64,000 bases of DNA, from positions 1 to 64,000 of the forward strand of contig ARYC01001433.1 in NCBI GenBank assembly GCA_000711775.1, written 5' to 3'. The position numbers and the translations under genes were made by a program. This DNA comes from Oxytricha trifallax (lineage: Eukaryota; Ciliophora; Spirotrichea; Sporadotrichida; Oxytrichidae). Below are positions 47,411-60,219 of the stretch, piece after piece. A model generated the notes under the pieces. That model did not search any database. It was given only the letters and a program-made list of their open reading frames with translations, and was not told the origin of the DNA. Each line of letters begins with the position of its first letter. The stretch's first letter is position 1.

Positions 47411-50100
47411 ATTTATCAAGGAATCCTAATTAATGCAAATTCCTTCTATTGACTTTATATATTATGCATTTCTTGTAGTAATTTAATAATAACACTTAAA
47501 ATTAATATATCATCTTTTAAAATACAGGATATTATAAATAAGCTTTAATGTGATAATGATATTAAGCACTCACTCAATAAAGTGCATCTTTACATTACTA
47601 TATTTTAAGTAAGAGAATTATAAAATGTATTTATAATAATCAAATATTACTATTTTTTCTATATGGATATGGCATCCTGTTTGAAATGTATAAATTAAAG
47701 TATTTCAATGCTGTAATTCCATTAAATAATAATAGTAAATTACATATAAAAATAAGATATTTAAGACTAATAAAATACGATACAATAAGCTAGCTTAATA
47801 AGGCATTATTATTTGTCAAATTCATAAACTTACAGGAAAGGAAAACAGAGTCAAGAAGAAAAACAGACTAACAAAGAGAAAGAAGAGTGAATTGAATCAA
47901 ATGAATAGAGATAATATTCTGATTACATTTTAAAATAGAACAGATATTAAACTCTTATTTCCAAATTTATAAACATAAGTATGAAAAAGAACTTTTAAAT
48001 TCCTAGCAATAATATCATCTTAAAAAAGGCTATATAAAATAAAGTAAATCTATTTTTTTATTTCCAAGGGTTTATTGTTTACTTTTATATTATATTTACC
48101 ACGAATTTCAAGGTTGCTACTATAATTTTATTTGGAATAAACCATTTCACTTATATAGTTATTAGTTCTGTCAATTTATTATCTCAAAGAAATGCTTTTA
48201 TAAAAATTCAATAGTATTTGTTAAAATTAGTACCCAAAACAAATTTCATATACCAGGAGAAATAAATATTATTTTCAAAACTACTAATCATTATTATTTA
48301 AGTTTAAGTCTTCATCAAGAAGGAAGTGTTAATACTTGCCAACATATCAAAGCAACAAGTCAATTTAAATAACAAATCAATAGCTGCTTACTGATATAAG
48401 TAATAGACATATTTGCTCAATGAACTATTTACTCTTTATTTATCATTTTAACTATATCAAAGAACAATACAATTATATGTTTATAAAATCATTTTTCTAT
48501 TTATTTTTTACAATAAAATTGTATTTAAATGCATATTATATATTATTTATTTATATATTTTTAAATAATGATAACTTAAAATTATAACCACAAGCAAAGT
48601 AAGATAAGAGTTGAAAGCTCTATCAAAATTAAGATGTAGCATGCCCACTCTACGATGAAAAGAATGCAAGTTGAGTTCTGAGGAGATGGATTCACACTTC
48701 AAAGGCAGTAAGAGCGGAGAATCTATGAGGCAATGACTACATAATCTTGCTGTCATTTCTGGCAGTATGTGTGTCACCATCACCAGTAGTGATTCTGGTC
48801 TATACTCCAATTACGATAATATAAGATGTTTCATAGGTTTTATTATATAATTATTATAGTCAAGTGAATATAAAAATTGAAACACAGATGCTAGTAGGAT
48901 TGAAATGAAATAAAAAATAAGGATGTTAATTGTTTGTAAAAATGTTTGTGAAGAAATTAACTCCATAAAGAAGCATATAACAGTGGATTTTTATGTTAAT
49001 TTATATGTAAATATTTAATTATGTAACAATAGTACTCCATTTTATATTACCTGATTAAGCAATATTAATGTTATTTATATAATAAAAGATACCATTTATT
49101 CTAAGCAAATTTATTATTATTTATAATTATTAAATAGCTAATAATATACTCAACATGGTAGCACAGGCAAACTAGATATTGATAATTATTAATAGCTGTT
49201 CTTTCACAATATTAGTTTATGAAGACTACAGCCTTTTAATAATATTTCAAGAACAAATATCACTGCTTTGAAAGAATTAAAATGATATTTCAATTATTAG
49301 CTTGATATTATGACAATTTCTACTTCTAAATTGATATATTCATTCAGATTAGACATACAAGATTAAGTTAAGTAATATATTTATATTATTAATATGTTAT
49401 TAATATATTAATAATATGGAAGATAATGAATTAATTGTTTATTGTCATAGATTCACTTGCATAGTCAATTTTAAGAATTAATTTAGCTTTCCTTCGCTAA
49501 ATTCTTAAAGATAAGCATCATTTACACTTTACGAATCATTAAATAGGCTTAATCTAATGTTTATTATTTACTTTAGATTTTGCTAGGATTGCAATTTCGC
49601 TACTTAATAATAATCACATTTCAAAATAATTAAGAATTTTAAATTTTTTACATGCAAAGAACCAAAAACAAATATTAAATATAATTTATTACATAAAATA
49701 AGATATAAAAAATGCTTATATTATGAACAATCTCTTCAAATTAATCTTGTATTTTAAAAAACAAACAATTTGCTATAATTTTTATTTATAAATTGAAATA
49801 AAAATGTAACTGAATATAATACTTAAATAAATTTTATATAAAAATTAAATGTAGTTTAGGTTGATAACACATTCAATCTAATATTAAAACATTTGTAAAA
49901 TGTTATATTTTGAGTTGTTTATGTAAATTTGTTATTTAAACAAATATTAAAGTAATAAAACCTAAATTAGTGTCAAATTGAACAAACATGATTTTAAGAA
50001 TGCTAGCAAGATGTATGGATATTAAAGTATCCAGAAACGTCATTTTAGTCATTCATGATAAGATCAGGGAAACATGACCAAATCCTAATAAAAACTCAAC
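47411..50100. other. AT-rich stretch, no supported gene
   Basis: One less AT-rich block at 48560-48810 has an 87-codon minus frame and an alternative plus frame; neither has a recognisable motif. The rest is low in complexity. Confidence 0.4.
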
Positions 50101-50103
50101 ATA

Positions 50104-50150
50104 AGCGGTACCTATCTATTGCATCCCTGAAGCGAGATAACTCAGCATTA
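50104..50150 (+). repeat. MITE family 1 core fragment
   Basis: GCGGTACCTATCTATTGCATC and CTGAAGCGAGATAACTCA match the inner arm of the copy at 55121 (GCGGTACCCCTCTATCGCAT). The ends and the other half are missing. Confidence 0.65.
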
Positions 50151-50344
50151 AATATGGCATTATAAAGTTTAAAGGTTAGAACGCTATTGCATTAGAATTT
50201 TGTGCTATACATTTTATTTGGGATATTTATTTGTAATTTATTAAATAATTTATTGAATTTTTGTCAGTTTACTTTGTTCTAGGTATATAACCATATCATG
50301 ATGATTTGAGAAGAATTATATAATATTTGTAAATCTATTTAAAA

Positions 50345-50540
50345 CTTATGTTTTTATATAAACTATCTTTGTTCTCGACCTCTAGTCCCCATACCTCTTG
50401 GCCTAGTTTTCCATTGATGCTATTTATTGATTTAATCAAGTTTATTAAGCACCTCTACAAAATGAGCATGTTTCCAAGCCTCCAAAGATGGCTCTTTACA
50501 GAGTTCCTTGTTAGCCTTTGGCCAAGAAAGTGGTTATTTT
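50345..50540 (-). pseudogene. Short coding fragment, function unknown
   Basis: Minus-strand reading PLSWPKANKELCKEPSLEAW, KHAHFVEVLNKLDQINKQHQ, then an Arg/Gly-rich KTRPRGMGTRGREQRQF. Composition is that of a real protein and ends in a basic, RGG-like tail. No start or stop can be placed; coding character ends abruptly on both sides. Confidence 0.42.
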
Positions 50541-50689
50541 AGGAATTTTCATTAGATTGTTATTCACATGCAACATACTGAATGGGTCATAGTAGGAATC
50601 TTTAATTTAATTCTATTATTAAATTATAAGTTAATATGTGGGATGTGTGATTAAACTCACAAGTTTAACCTAATTTAACTCATTAATCA

Positions 50690-51215
50690 GGGTTATTTCC
50701 AGGACCCTGAAGGAAGTTTTGAGGTTGCATACAATTAGTATCTATTAGAAAATAGAGATGATTTCACTGAATGACAATGTTATCAAAGCAAATCTAACTT
50801 TCTAACAGGACGAGTAGGAAAATAACATATCCTAACTTTAAAATGAAAACCAAATTTCAGAGGCTTCTTTTGTTTATAACTACGAATGGGAAGAGGGAGA
50901 TGACAACCCCCCTCTTGAAATTACTTAAAGATTAAACCAACGCTATCCAACCTAACACACAACAACTGGAAAAAACCAACACTGCCTTACAGACATACAT
51001 GCCATATAATAAGGAATCTTAATTTATCATAAGAAGCTGGGTTGATGAACCCGACAGCTATATGTCAGAAGTGGTTCGTATAATTATTATTGAGGAATAA
51101 TGCTATTTTCATTAAAATATGGGGTAATTAAGAAGACTTACTCGTATTTACATTGCTATTATAAATAAACAGCCTGACTCCTGGCTCCGAAATCCTTCAT
51201 CCTGACTCCTGGCTC
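50690..51215 (+). pseudogene. Decayed coding region, function unknown
   Basis: Plus-strand pieces: FQDPEGSFEVAYNQYLLENR, a one-base shift, NVIKANLTFQQDEQENNISQ and FVYNYEWEEGDDNPPLEIT, then in another frame TNTALQTYMPYNKESQFII and SWVDEPDSYMSEVVRIIIIE to TGA about 51203. The second frame is open from an ATG near 50899. Likely one gene with two shifts, ending in the 28-bp tandem repeat. Confidence 0.4.
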
Positions 51216-51246
51216 CGAAATCCTACATCCTGACCCCTGGCTTTGA
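51173..51246 (+). repeat. 28-bp tandem repeat, about 2.6 units
   Basis: Units beginning CCTGACTCCTGGCTCCGAAA at 51173 and 51201 differ at about two positions near their ends; a third partial, diverged unit (CCTGACCCCTGGCTTTGA) starts at 51229. GC-rich compared with its surroundings. Confidence 0.85.
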
Positions 51247-51853
51247 CTATAAATTCTCTATAATATAAAAATAATTTAAGTTTAAGGTTAAATTAATAAC
51301 ATATACCTATGTTTTTACTATCTTGAGCATTGCAATAATTGCTATCTTTCTAAGTTTTCATTATTATAAAGAAAGTATTCTTATTATATTATAAGAAATT
51401 ATTTTCTGATCAGTATTATAGATAAAAAAGGCATCATAAAGTACAATAAGGATTCTGTGAATAGGATCATGAATCCAAACTATTAATCAGAATTATAGTA
51501 AGTTTTCTTTATTTTTAATAAACTATTCTGTTTATATCTAATTCAAACTCATAACTATTGCCAAAAAATTCAAAAGAATTTAAAATTATATTAATTCATA
51601 CATAAATGTTGAAGATGGAGGATTTTAAAAGAAATTTTATATAAAATTATTTTATTAATTTAGTTTATCATTAAAACTCATTACATGTCCATCACAAGAT
51701 GGGCTTTTGAGACTTTATTTTAAGTTTAATCATAATTTATAATTTAAGTATTATTCACCATCTCATCCTATATATCATAATTTTAACTTATAGTCTTTTC
51801 AAGGCATACTATTGGACATGCCAACAACAAACTAACTTTTCCTATTAAATGTC

Positions 51854-53040
51854 ATGATTGACGACTTGAGTGATGAAGAAGAAGACTGTTCTTTCGATAG
51901 CGAAGACTCAACCCCGAACTTTGAAGTCATACCTCAATACTACCTTTACAATGGACTTGAGACACCTAATATATACCTATACCTAAGGCTCAAGAAATAT
52001 AAATATAAGAGCAAATAAACAAACTTTAAATCGAGAAACTTGAATATTAAAGACTCAAAGCTTTTTCTTTGATCCTATCTTTTTCGCGAGACAAAAGAAA
52101 TAAGACGAGTCCAAATTCAGAGCAAATGAGAAAGAGAAATAAATAGAAAAGAAAAGAAACAAGTTGCCATACAAAAAAATATTCTACATCTCTAAGAAAA
52201 ATCAGAAGGCACTGACTCCTTAATTTCTAACAGACATCACCCAGAAACAAGTCCAACAAACCCCATTTCCCTATTTAATAGTGAAGAATCTACAATAAAA
52301 CATAACTCTTCCATTAACTATTAAACAAATACTATCTAAGAGGAAACACACATACAACAGTCTGGTAATGACTCAAACTTAACAGACACAATGGGGTGTC
52401 AGACAGAGAGGTTCCATTCAACAGAGAACAGGTTGAAGAAGGTTCACACAATACAACCAATTTCTCAGTACTAAATAGTAACCCGACATCTTTTTCTAAC
52501 CTGAAACCTCGAACTTCAAATTTGTCATACACCAGTATATAGCTAATATCTGATCAGATTCTGGCAAGAAACTACATTGCCAAACTTATACCAAAAACAA
52601 TTAGATTATACCCGAACAAATTCTACTATAGAATGACCTCAAATGAATTTGAGAGTACATCAATTAGAGATGACTAGGCTAACAAGCGTGGGAAAAATAA
52701 TTATCATCCATGATGAAAATTTTAAATCCTCTCCAGATATTTCCACAATAAACTAATAATATTTAGAAAATATCAGTTCCCTATTTAATATCTGGAAAAG
52801 AGTGAAAATAAAACTCAAACAAAGAAGGATTAAATTGAAAGAAGAAATCAAAAATCATTTTAAAAATTACGCATGGTATCTCTATATGACACGAAATGGA
52901 TTGAAACTAACTGATAAGATGGAAAAAAAGACTCCTCAACTCAAGAAACATAAAGGGAAGAACAAAAAGATATATAGAATCAAACAAACCCAAATCGTAG
53001 AAGTCCTGCAGTCAACAAACTCACAGTTGACATTAAACTA
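51854..53040 (+). pseudogene. Decayed gene with acidic N-terminus and basic C-terminus
   Basis: From ATG 51854, MIDDLSDEEEDCSFDSEDST starts an acidic, Ser-rich N-terminus; the coding signal then moves between frames: QKALTPQFLTDITQKQVQQT, then YTSIQLISDQILARNYIAKL and IRLYPNKFYYRMTSNEFEST, then KIKLKQRRIKLKEEIKNHF and YRIKQTQIVEVLQSTNSQL. At least three shifts. A DNA- or RNA-binding role would fit the basic end, but I recognise no family. It may belong with the coding region at 50690. Confidence 0.42.
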
Positions 53041-53049
53041 ATTAAAAAG

Positions 53050-55120
53050 GGCTAGACCCTTACTTATAAAATCATATATTTAGATTGAGAGTCCCCTGAG
53101 ACCTTAATGCGATCACATTATTATTATTATTTATATTCTCTTGATTCTTTCTAAATCATAATAATTTTAAGTAATAACTCTTGATTGTCCTTGATCTAAT
53201 TGTTTTTGTTATAGTTTTAAAATGTAAAGCTAATTTAAATTTATCTATTTATTTTAATTTCTTGTTTTTTTGCCAATAATTATGTTTCACATTTCATAGT
53301 TATTTCTAATTTATATTAACTTTACTTCAACAGTTCAGTCTTCTACTAATATCTCATTCTATATATTGCTTGGATTCACAATTATCAATTATTTGCTGGA
53401 TCATTACTTCTAGCATTATTAATTTTCACTAAGAAGAGCTTATATGATTGATTCCTGTATCATTCCTTATTATTGTTATTATTAAAACATAGTTTTTTAT
53501 TAAATGACCAGTAATCTGTTCTTTGTTATGTGGTAAAAGAGAACACAGTTTCAATTTATACCAAGTGGAAAGTTTTATCACAGATCTTTTCAGAAATACC
53601 ATAGTTTGATTGGAAACTTCTAGTTTTTTAGCAAGGTTTAGTAAAATAATTTTGTGAGATCCCTAGTTAAATAATGTTCTTAGTAAATCAGTCTTTTTCT
53701 ATATCCCAATTTATAATATCTGCATTCATCTATTTATATGCTAATAGATTAAGCTACCTTAATCCAAAAGTAGTCTCCCTTATTGGGAAAAGGGTGTCAA
53801 TTTTTATTTTTGTTTGAATCAATCTTAAATCAAGAAATTATAGTAGTCGCTGATCCTGTCAGCTGTCTCAGCCTCTAAGTTTAAATATATACTTGGGTTT
53901 ATTAGTTTTACAAATGCTATAATAACATTGAGTTTGTCTCAATTCTATTAATTTTGTGTTAAAATATTTGTTTAAATAAATAAAGGAAAGTCTTTTAACC
54001 GATGATCTAGTAGTTTTAACACTTACTTTTTATTTATCATAAATTCTTAAACATTACCTGCAAGCTTTGACCAATCACATCTTTAAGAAATTATTAATTT
54101 TAAACAAGAGTACACTATTATAAATAGGTTGACTGTTACCGTTGCTTGGAGAAGAAATATCTTGCCTAATTGGTCTTTGAACATTACTATATGATTTATC
54201 TAAACATGGGTAAATAAACATGATGACTGTTATCTGATTATTGATGAATCATTCCTATTTTAAAGGTAGGCCTTTATTTATAAATTTAGTTGTTTAATGT
54301 AGACTCTTTAATTATTCTGTGTTCCTTTATTTTCTTAGAATTGATTTAATATATGGTTCATGAATGTTTAGTATCTTTTCAATAAATATTCCATCTTAAA
54401 CTACAAAGAATCTTAATTTATTATGGTAAATTGATGAATAATATAGAAATTAAAACATACGATTGGTGTTCATAGAGCAGCTGGTTATTCCCTAAGATTT
54501 GCAAGTTAATAAAGAATATTTCAATAGTATTTATACATTTGCAATACTTGGAAGCAGTAGAAACAGCCTCACAAGATAAAAAGCTTATGAGACAATGAGT
54601 TCCAAAGATATAAAAATAAGTAAAGAAGGGGATGGGTAGATAGTAGATAATATCATAATTATTATTTAGATGATATAGCTATATCTAGATAAAATATTCG
54701 TTGTTGAGTCAACCAGTACTAATCCTTTGGATCTATTTCATTATTTATTTATTAAAATTTATCTTTGATGTAAATCTTGTGATAAATTAAAAATTGTTAA
54801 CCTTGATTTACTTTATTCCATATTTGTCTCCAGATTGTGTTATTCTGAAGGATAGTCTTGGGTAATACTTCCTCTGGTAGAGTAAGTCATGTTATTAATT
54901 CATAAAATCAAAATCCATATGGATAGATTATTTTATCCATTTATAACGCAATGGCATTGGTATTTCTTAGCATTATGATCTAATAATTTCATGTTATCAA
55001 AAATGTTAAAAGCTTGATAGAACAAAAATTTAAATGCTCTCTGAATTCTACCTAAAGCTCAACATATTTCATTGTTGTTGTAGTGGTTGCTATAAATGTC
55101 TCCTATCATATTTTAATAAT
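53050..55120. other. AT-rich stretch, no feature seen
   Basis: No frame or repeat of note on either strand. Confidence 0.4.
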
Positions 55121-55537
55121 GTAGGAATACATTTGATTTGGGAAAATAAATTATAATTAATAAATTAAAATAAATAAATAGTGGCAGTTAACTTTCTGGA
55201 AACCTTGACAATATGGTACTTGTTCGATAGGAATTCAAAATTAGCTGGAATCTTTACTATTGGCGGTACCCCTCTATCGCATTCCTGAAGCGAGATAACT
55301 CGACTTTAATTTTGGGTGATTTGTTTAGTTTAGATTTTAATGCAAAAATTAAACTCAAGTTAACTCGCTTCCAGGAATGCGATAGAAGGGTACCGCCAAT
55401 AGTAAAGTCCAGCTAATTTTGAATTCTCTATCGAACAAGTACCATATTGTCAAGGTTTCCAGAAAGTTAACTGCCACTATTTATTTATTTTAATTTATTA
55501 ATTATAATTTATTTTCCCAAATTAAATGTATTCCTAC
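55121..55537. mobile_element. MITE family 1, copy 3, best preserved
   Basis: GTAGGAATACATTTGATTTG at the left and its complement at the right; arms of about 190 bp are nearly perfect, with GGTACCCCTCTATCGCATTC pairing with GAATGCGATAGAAGGGTACC. Flanked on both sides by AAT, an ANT-type 3-bp duplication as in TBEs. Non-coding; the transcript would fold into one long hairpin. Confidence 0.93.
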
Positions 55538-55539
55538 AA

Positions 55540-57760
55540 TATTAAATATTTCAACGAGTATAAAGTTATTTTAAAAAAATAAAAAAATTTATTCATTTAT
55601 TTGATCATCATTATTTTTAAACTTAAATCAACAATAATTAAGGTAGAATATAATTAATATCAATGATTGAGCTTTACATTTGAGTATAAACATTTACGTA
55701 TTTGTCTTTGTTAAATTCTCTTTGTAATATATGTATTTTAATATTATTATGTCAAGTTTGTTACTTGAATTAACTCTAATGCTTGCTTAAAATAAATTTG
55801 AGGTGTAATCTTTAAGTATTATTGCACTTTTGATGAATGAATAAGTGTGTTTATTAACATTTGATTAGAAACTAATTGAAAAAGCAATTTTTAAAATAAA
55901 AGATTTATTGAATTATTGTCAGAATTAATGATTGTTTAATTCAAGTGTAAACTTAAATGTATCATACATTTATTATTTAAATAACATAAATAGCTTGAAA
56001 AATAACATATATTAAGCATTCATTTTTTTATAAGTGTATCGTTTCCCTTGTAAACATACACGATATTACTAATAAATTATTATTAATTTGAAAAAATATA
56101 TTTAAAATGCCTATATCTATTCTATAATCTAAAAAAAAACGCAATTAAACCAGCATTCCCTTCTTATTAAAGCCCTCCGAAGAGCAATTACTTGACAGTA
56201 GATGCCCAGCAGACAGTAACATATGTGATGAAAGTGGTGGATGACCACACATATATTGAATCTACTGAAAACTGTCAAAATTATTAACATAGTTATAATA
56301 AATTTATAATAATTTTTATAAATATATTAAAGATAAAAGATTATTAGCTGAAAACAGAGTAGTTGAACAGTTAACTGAAAAGCAGTTATAGTAAAAGAGA
56401 CTTCAGAAGAAATCTTCAAAAATCAATAAAGGGAAATCAATAATTCATGAAGAAAGAGATAAATGTGAAAGATTTATGGATACTGCTATTTGCTATATAA
56501 ATATGTTATTATACCATGATTAGTCTAATTATTGTTATAATAATTTTAATTATCTTATTTGACCTTGTAAATGGATCTGATTCAGTTGATACAACTGTAC
56601 TTGAGTATTCTTGTAATGTTAAAAGCTAGTATTATTCGAGTATCTCAATGAGTCTGAGCTGCATTGAATAAACAGGTTGTTCTTTTGCTGACTAATTCAA
56701 TTAATTATTGTTAATACAATCTAAATGATTCAGTAAGTAATGGGAATATATAACCAATATAAATATATATATATATATAATAAGAAAAATTTAATGAAAA
56801 TAAAATATATATTCCTGCCAATTTATATAGTTAAACCATATTATTTGAAGATTAAAACAGAGAACTGTTATATTCATTGAGAAAGTAAAGTCATTTAATA
56901 TTTATAATAAGTGTTTATTGTATAATATAATAAAAATAATATGACATGGTTGAATTTGAATATAAATAGTGGATTCATAATAATTAAGGATTGTGTTATA
57001 GCTAAACTCATACATCAATAACTAAACAAAGTAGAAATTAGAATTGTGAAATCAGAATGGCAAGTTATATATTGTAAATGTACACCTTCTAGTAATCTGT
57101 CGAATTGATTCTAATTATATAAAATATATATATTTAATATTAAATAGACTATGATGATAATTATTTGTAATAGTTATAGCTTTGAAGTAACATCTAATTG
57201 ATAAAGATTAACTGAAATACTTCCATTGCAATTTGATGATAAATAAGTTAAAAATATTGTAATTATCTTTAAATAGTTTGAATTTTAAAACACACCAGAT
57301 TATTAGCCATTGAAAACAATCTGCTTGCAGGTAAATAAACTCAATAAATATCTAAAAGAAAGAGTAATCAAATGAGCTTTTGACTAATTCTAATATGATA
57401 ATTTTTATATATTGATTGGATTTTAGTAAACATTTCTTTAACTGTAAAATCATTGCCAAAATGACTAATTATTTTTTGTTATAATTTTGTTTCAATAACC
57501 CTGTAAATTCTAAATGTTGAATGATTAGTAAGTAATCAATAGGAAATACCTATTAATTTTACTAATAATTATTCAATATAGCATGTAATTCTACACTATA
57601 TCGTATTCAAAACTATAAGTTTACTTATTAATTAATGTGAAATTTTATTAATAATATTATTTAGATTAATATAATGGATATTAAAATTAATATGATTATC
57701 TTAAAAATTAACAATATCATACTTAAATATATTAAAAAAAGATTTATTTATAGACCCAAA
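55540..57760. other. AT-rich stretch, no feature seen
   Basis: Contains a (TA)n run at 56762-56780. No supported frame. Confidence 0.4.
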
Positions 57761-57879
57761 GTAGATTAATCTAAAATAAATCAATTGAATAATTAAGTCA
57801 TTATTTATTGAAGAATTTAAGAGTTATAAATATAAAATAAATTGAATAGAAATGAAATAAATTAAATATAAGAGTATTA

Positions 57880-58868
57880 GTGAAAAATGTAGAGCCTAAA
57901 TACTTTAGCAATGATACAATGATTAAGATCCTAAAAAAGCATAGTTCACTTTCTTTACTTATAAATAAATAGGGAAAATATTTGGTCTTAACTAAAATTT
58001 GATTCGAAAAGTATGAATTAATTATTACAAAAAATTCAATCATAGTCAAAATAATAAAAAGATAACTCTAAATTTAACACTAGATCACTTAAACTATTTG
58101 GTACATAAGACTACTTTGACTGATTTAAAATAATACTCAATAGCTTATTGGGCAAAAAATTTTCATCGTGAATTTCCAGATAAAAAGATTTCGAAATCTA
58201 GTTTAAGAAAGCTGAATCTCTTCAATGGCGTGAAATATAAATAAGCGAAGCCAATTTATAAGCTTCCAAATTCAAAAATTACTTAAAATTAAGTTTAGTA
58301 ACTTCATCAATACCCTTTGATGATTTAAGCTTATCAGCAAAAGGAAATCTTAATATATTTAGATGAGACTATTTTTAAACCACACGCTATTTCTATGAGA
58401 TCTTGGGCAGGTCCATACTCTAATCAAGATATTTAGAAAGAAGGTATAAATATCTCAACTTTGGCTTTATTGGTATTTATTTCAGGTCAATAAGGACTTT
58501 TAGTATATGTTATAAAAGAAAATTCAATTAAAATTTCAGATTTGATGCTTGGGCTAGAAAAAATAGAACCATAATTTAAGGGTTAAAAAGTATTAATATT
58601 CATGAATAATTTGCGTGCCCATCACAATAGAGTTTTCAAACAAAATGTAATTGATAATGGGTGGAAATTTATCTTTAATGCTCCTTACTCTTCATAGTTT
58701 AACAGCATTGAAGAAATTATTTTAAGAGTAAAATTTACCTATTAGAGTAGCGTAATTGAAAGGAATTTTAACTTTTCCAATAAGAAACACTATTAAATAG
58801 TAAGGAACGCAGTATTAAATTAAGTAAAAAGATTGCTTTAAAACAGAGAAGGCACATAAATAAAATGA
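57880..58868 (+). pseudogene. TBE-like transposase of element E, second catalytic Asp replaced
   Basis: Open from 58017 to TGA 58866 (284 codons) with an N-terminal helix-turn-helix-like part in other frames upstream (from about 57890, SNDTMIKILKKHSSLSL). It reads AYWAKNFHREFPDKKISKSS (compare TBE KYWAHFSLAQ...MFHRQFPE), IYLDETIFKPHAISMRSWAG (first Asp, 58362), VLIFMNNLRAHHNRVF and FNSIEEIILRVK (Glu, 58710). The residue aligned with the second Asp (VDNLSVH in TBE) is Asn (58605-58607), exactly 35 codons before the Glu, so catalysis should fail. The C-terminal half has no frame break, unusual for a dead copy. Confidence 0.75.
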
Positions 58869-58949
58869 ATAATTAAATTACGTTATTGTAAGAAGAATGA
58901 TTAAGTTAGAATTGTTTTTTAATTAATTTAAGTTAAAATATCATATGTT

Positions 58950-59600
58950 AACATATCTTTGCTTTTAAGGAGTTGAATTTATATTCCTTGTCTCTTTTCC
59001 CTCTTTTTGTTCCTCTAAATTTTGATTTATGTTTTTTACATAATCTGAATAAGAAAATGTCTTCTAGTTCAATTTACATTTTTTAGTTACTCTTCTGCAT
59101 GATGATCCTTGCCTAAGGACAGAGAGAGAGCTCTACCTTTACGCTCTATAATATATTTAATCGAATTATCTTTTCATACTTGAGATATTAGGGTTTTTCT
59201 ATAGATATTCCAAGAACTCATTGCTGATTAAAATTTTTGGTCCCCTGTTAATTGCGATCCAGAAACTCTTATTTATTATTGATCAAAGAACATCCTCTAT
59301 AATTAATCGTGTCTAAGAGTGCCTAAGATTCCAAAAAAAATTCCATTAGGTAGTTCGTTGGCATCATTATTTGTATTCAAGTATTTTTGAGATCCTCGTC
59401 CTCTTTTACTTCATCCCATACTCGTTTTAGGTTAAGTTAGGGAAAAAAGGGACATTAATCCAAATCACTTAATTTGATTTTATTAAAATTTTGGTCCCTT
59501 CAAAACATCCCTAAGAAATCTCATCGTACATTGCTTATATGGAGGCATGAATATATTGCCTATTAGTGTTTAATTGTTTAAAGCTATCCCTAGAACTTTA
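58950..59600 (-). pseudogene. Central ORF of element E (relative of the TBE central ORF)
   Basis: Minus-strand reading SQKYLNTNNDANELPNGIFF followed by GILGTLRHDQLQRMFFDQ matches copy C NKLPERNFFFGFLGTLKPKY in position and pattern. The rest is less conserved (SAMSSWNIYRKTLISQV). This shared LP-x-FFG-x-LGTL motif is the best evidence that E belongs to the TBE family. Function unknown; frames shift on the N-terminal side, so the 5' limit is not fixed. Confidence 0.6.
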
Positions 59601-59997
59601 GATAATTAAACCAGTCAGATTTGCTTCTTAATTGACCTTCTAACTATCGTGATGGAATTTGAGTATTTATTTAGGTGCTGTTTTTAATATTTTAGGTAAT
59701 TTCCATTTGTTTAATAATTAAGTACTATTATTAATTATTAATAAAGTTTAATTTTCACCTTTCTCTTAAAAAGCCTAATTTTTAATCTTATAGCTTTTTT
59801 TATTGGCTATAAATTCGATTAAGCTGCAAAAATTGTTTGCTTTAATTCTCTATGTATATTGCCTTGTTTGCCAATGTTAGTTAATCAAAGATTTCTATTT
59901 TTTGTATAGAGGTTTATATTAGGAACGCAATTTTTGATAATTATGTTCCCCAACAAAAATGAATGTCCCTTAGGGTGTCCCCAGGGGACATCTGAGA

Positions 59998-60013
59998 GGG
60001 GTTTTGGGGTTTG
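59998..60013 (+). repeat. Telomere-like G4T4 tract inside element E
   Basis: GGGGTTTTGGGGTTTG, preceded by the near-palindrome GTGTCCCCAGGGGACAT. It resembles the tip of a TBE but lies between two genes of element E with nothing terminal next to it. Confidence 0.6.
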
Positions 60014-60219
60014 AAATTATGGTTATCTGGGTTTGTTGGATTTCAAGATATTAATATGTCTTTGAATTTTAGTTCTCATCTTCTTTCTCAAAATTAAGTT
60101 CCCTGACTATATTTATCATATCAAATAGTAAAAATGAAATTAAAAATAAAGAATATAGATATATTAATATTGTGACTATTAAAATTTGTAAATTTAAGTT
60201 ATTAAATAATAAATTGAAC

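Noticed and set aside
48547-48810. 87-codon minus-strand frame that looks somewhat protein-like
   Set aside because: The plus strand over the same bases is about equally open, no motif is present, and composition alone can give this length when only TGA stops translation.
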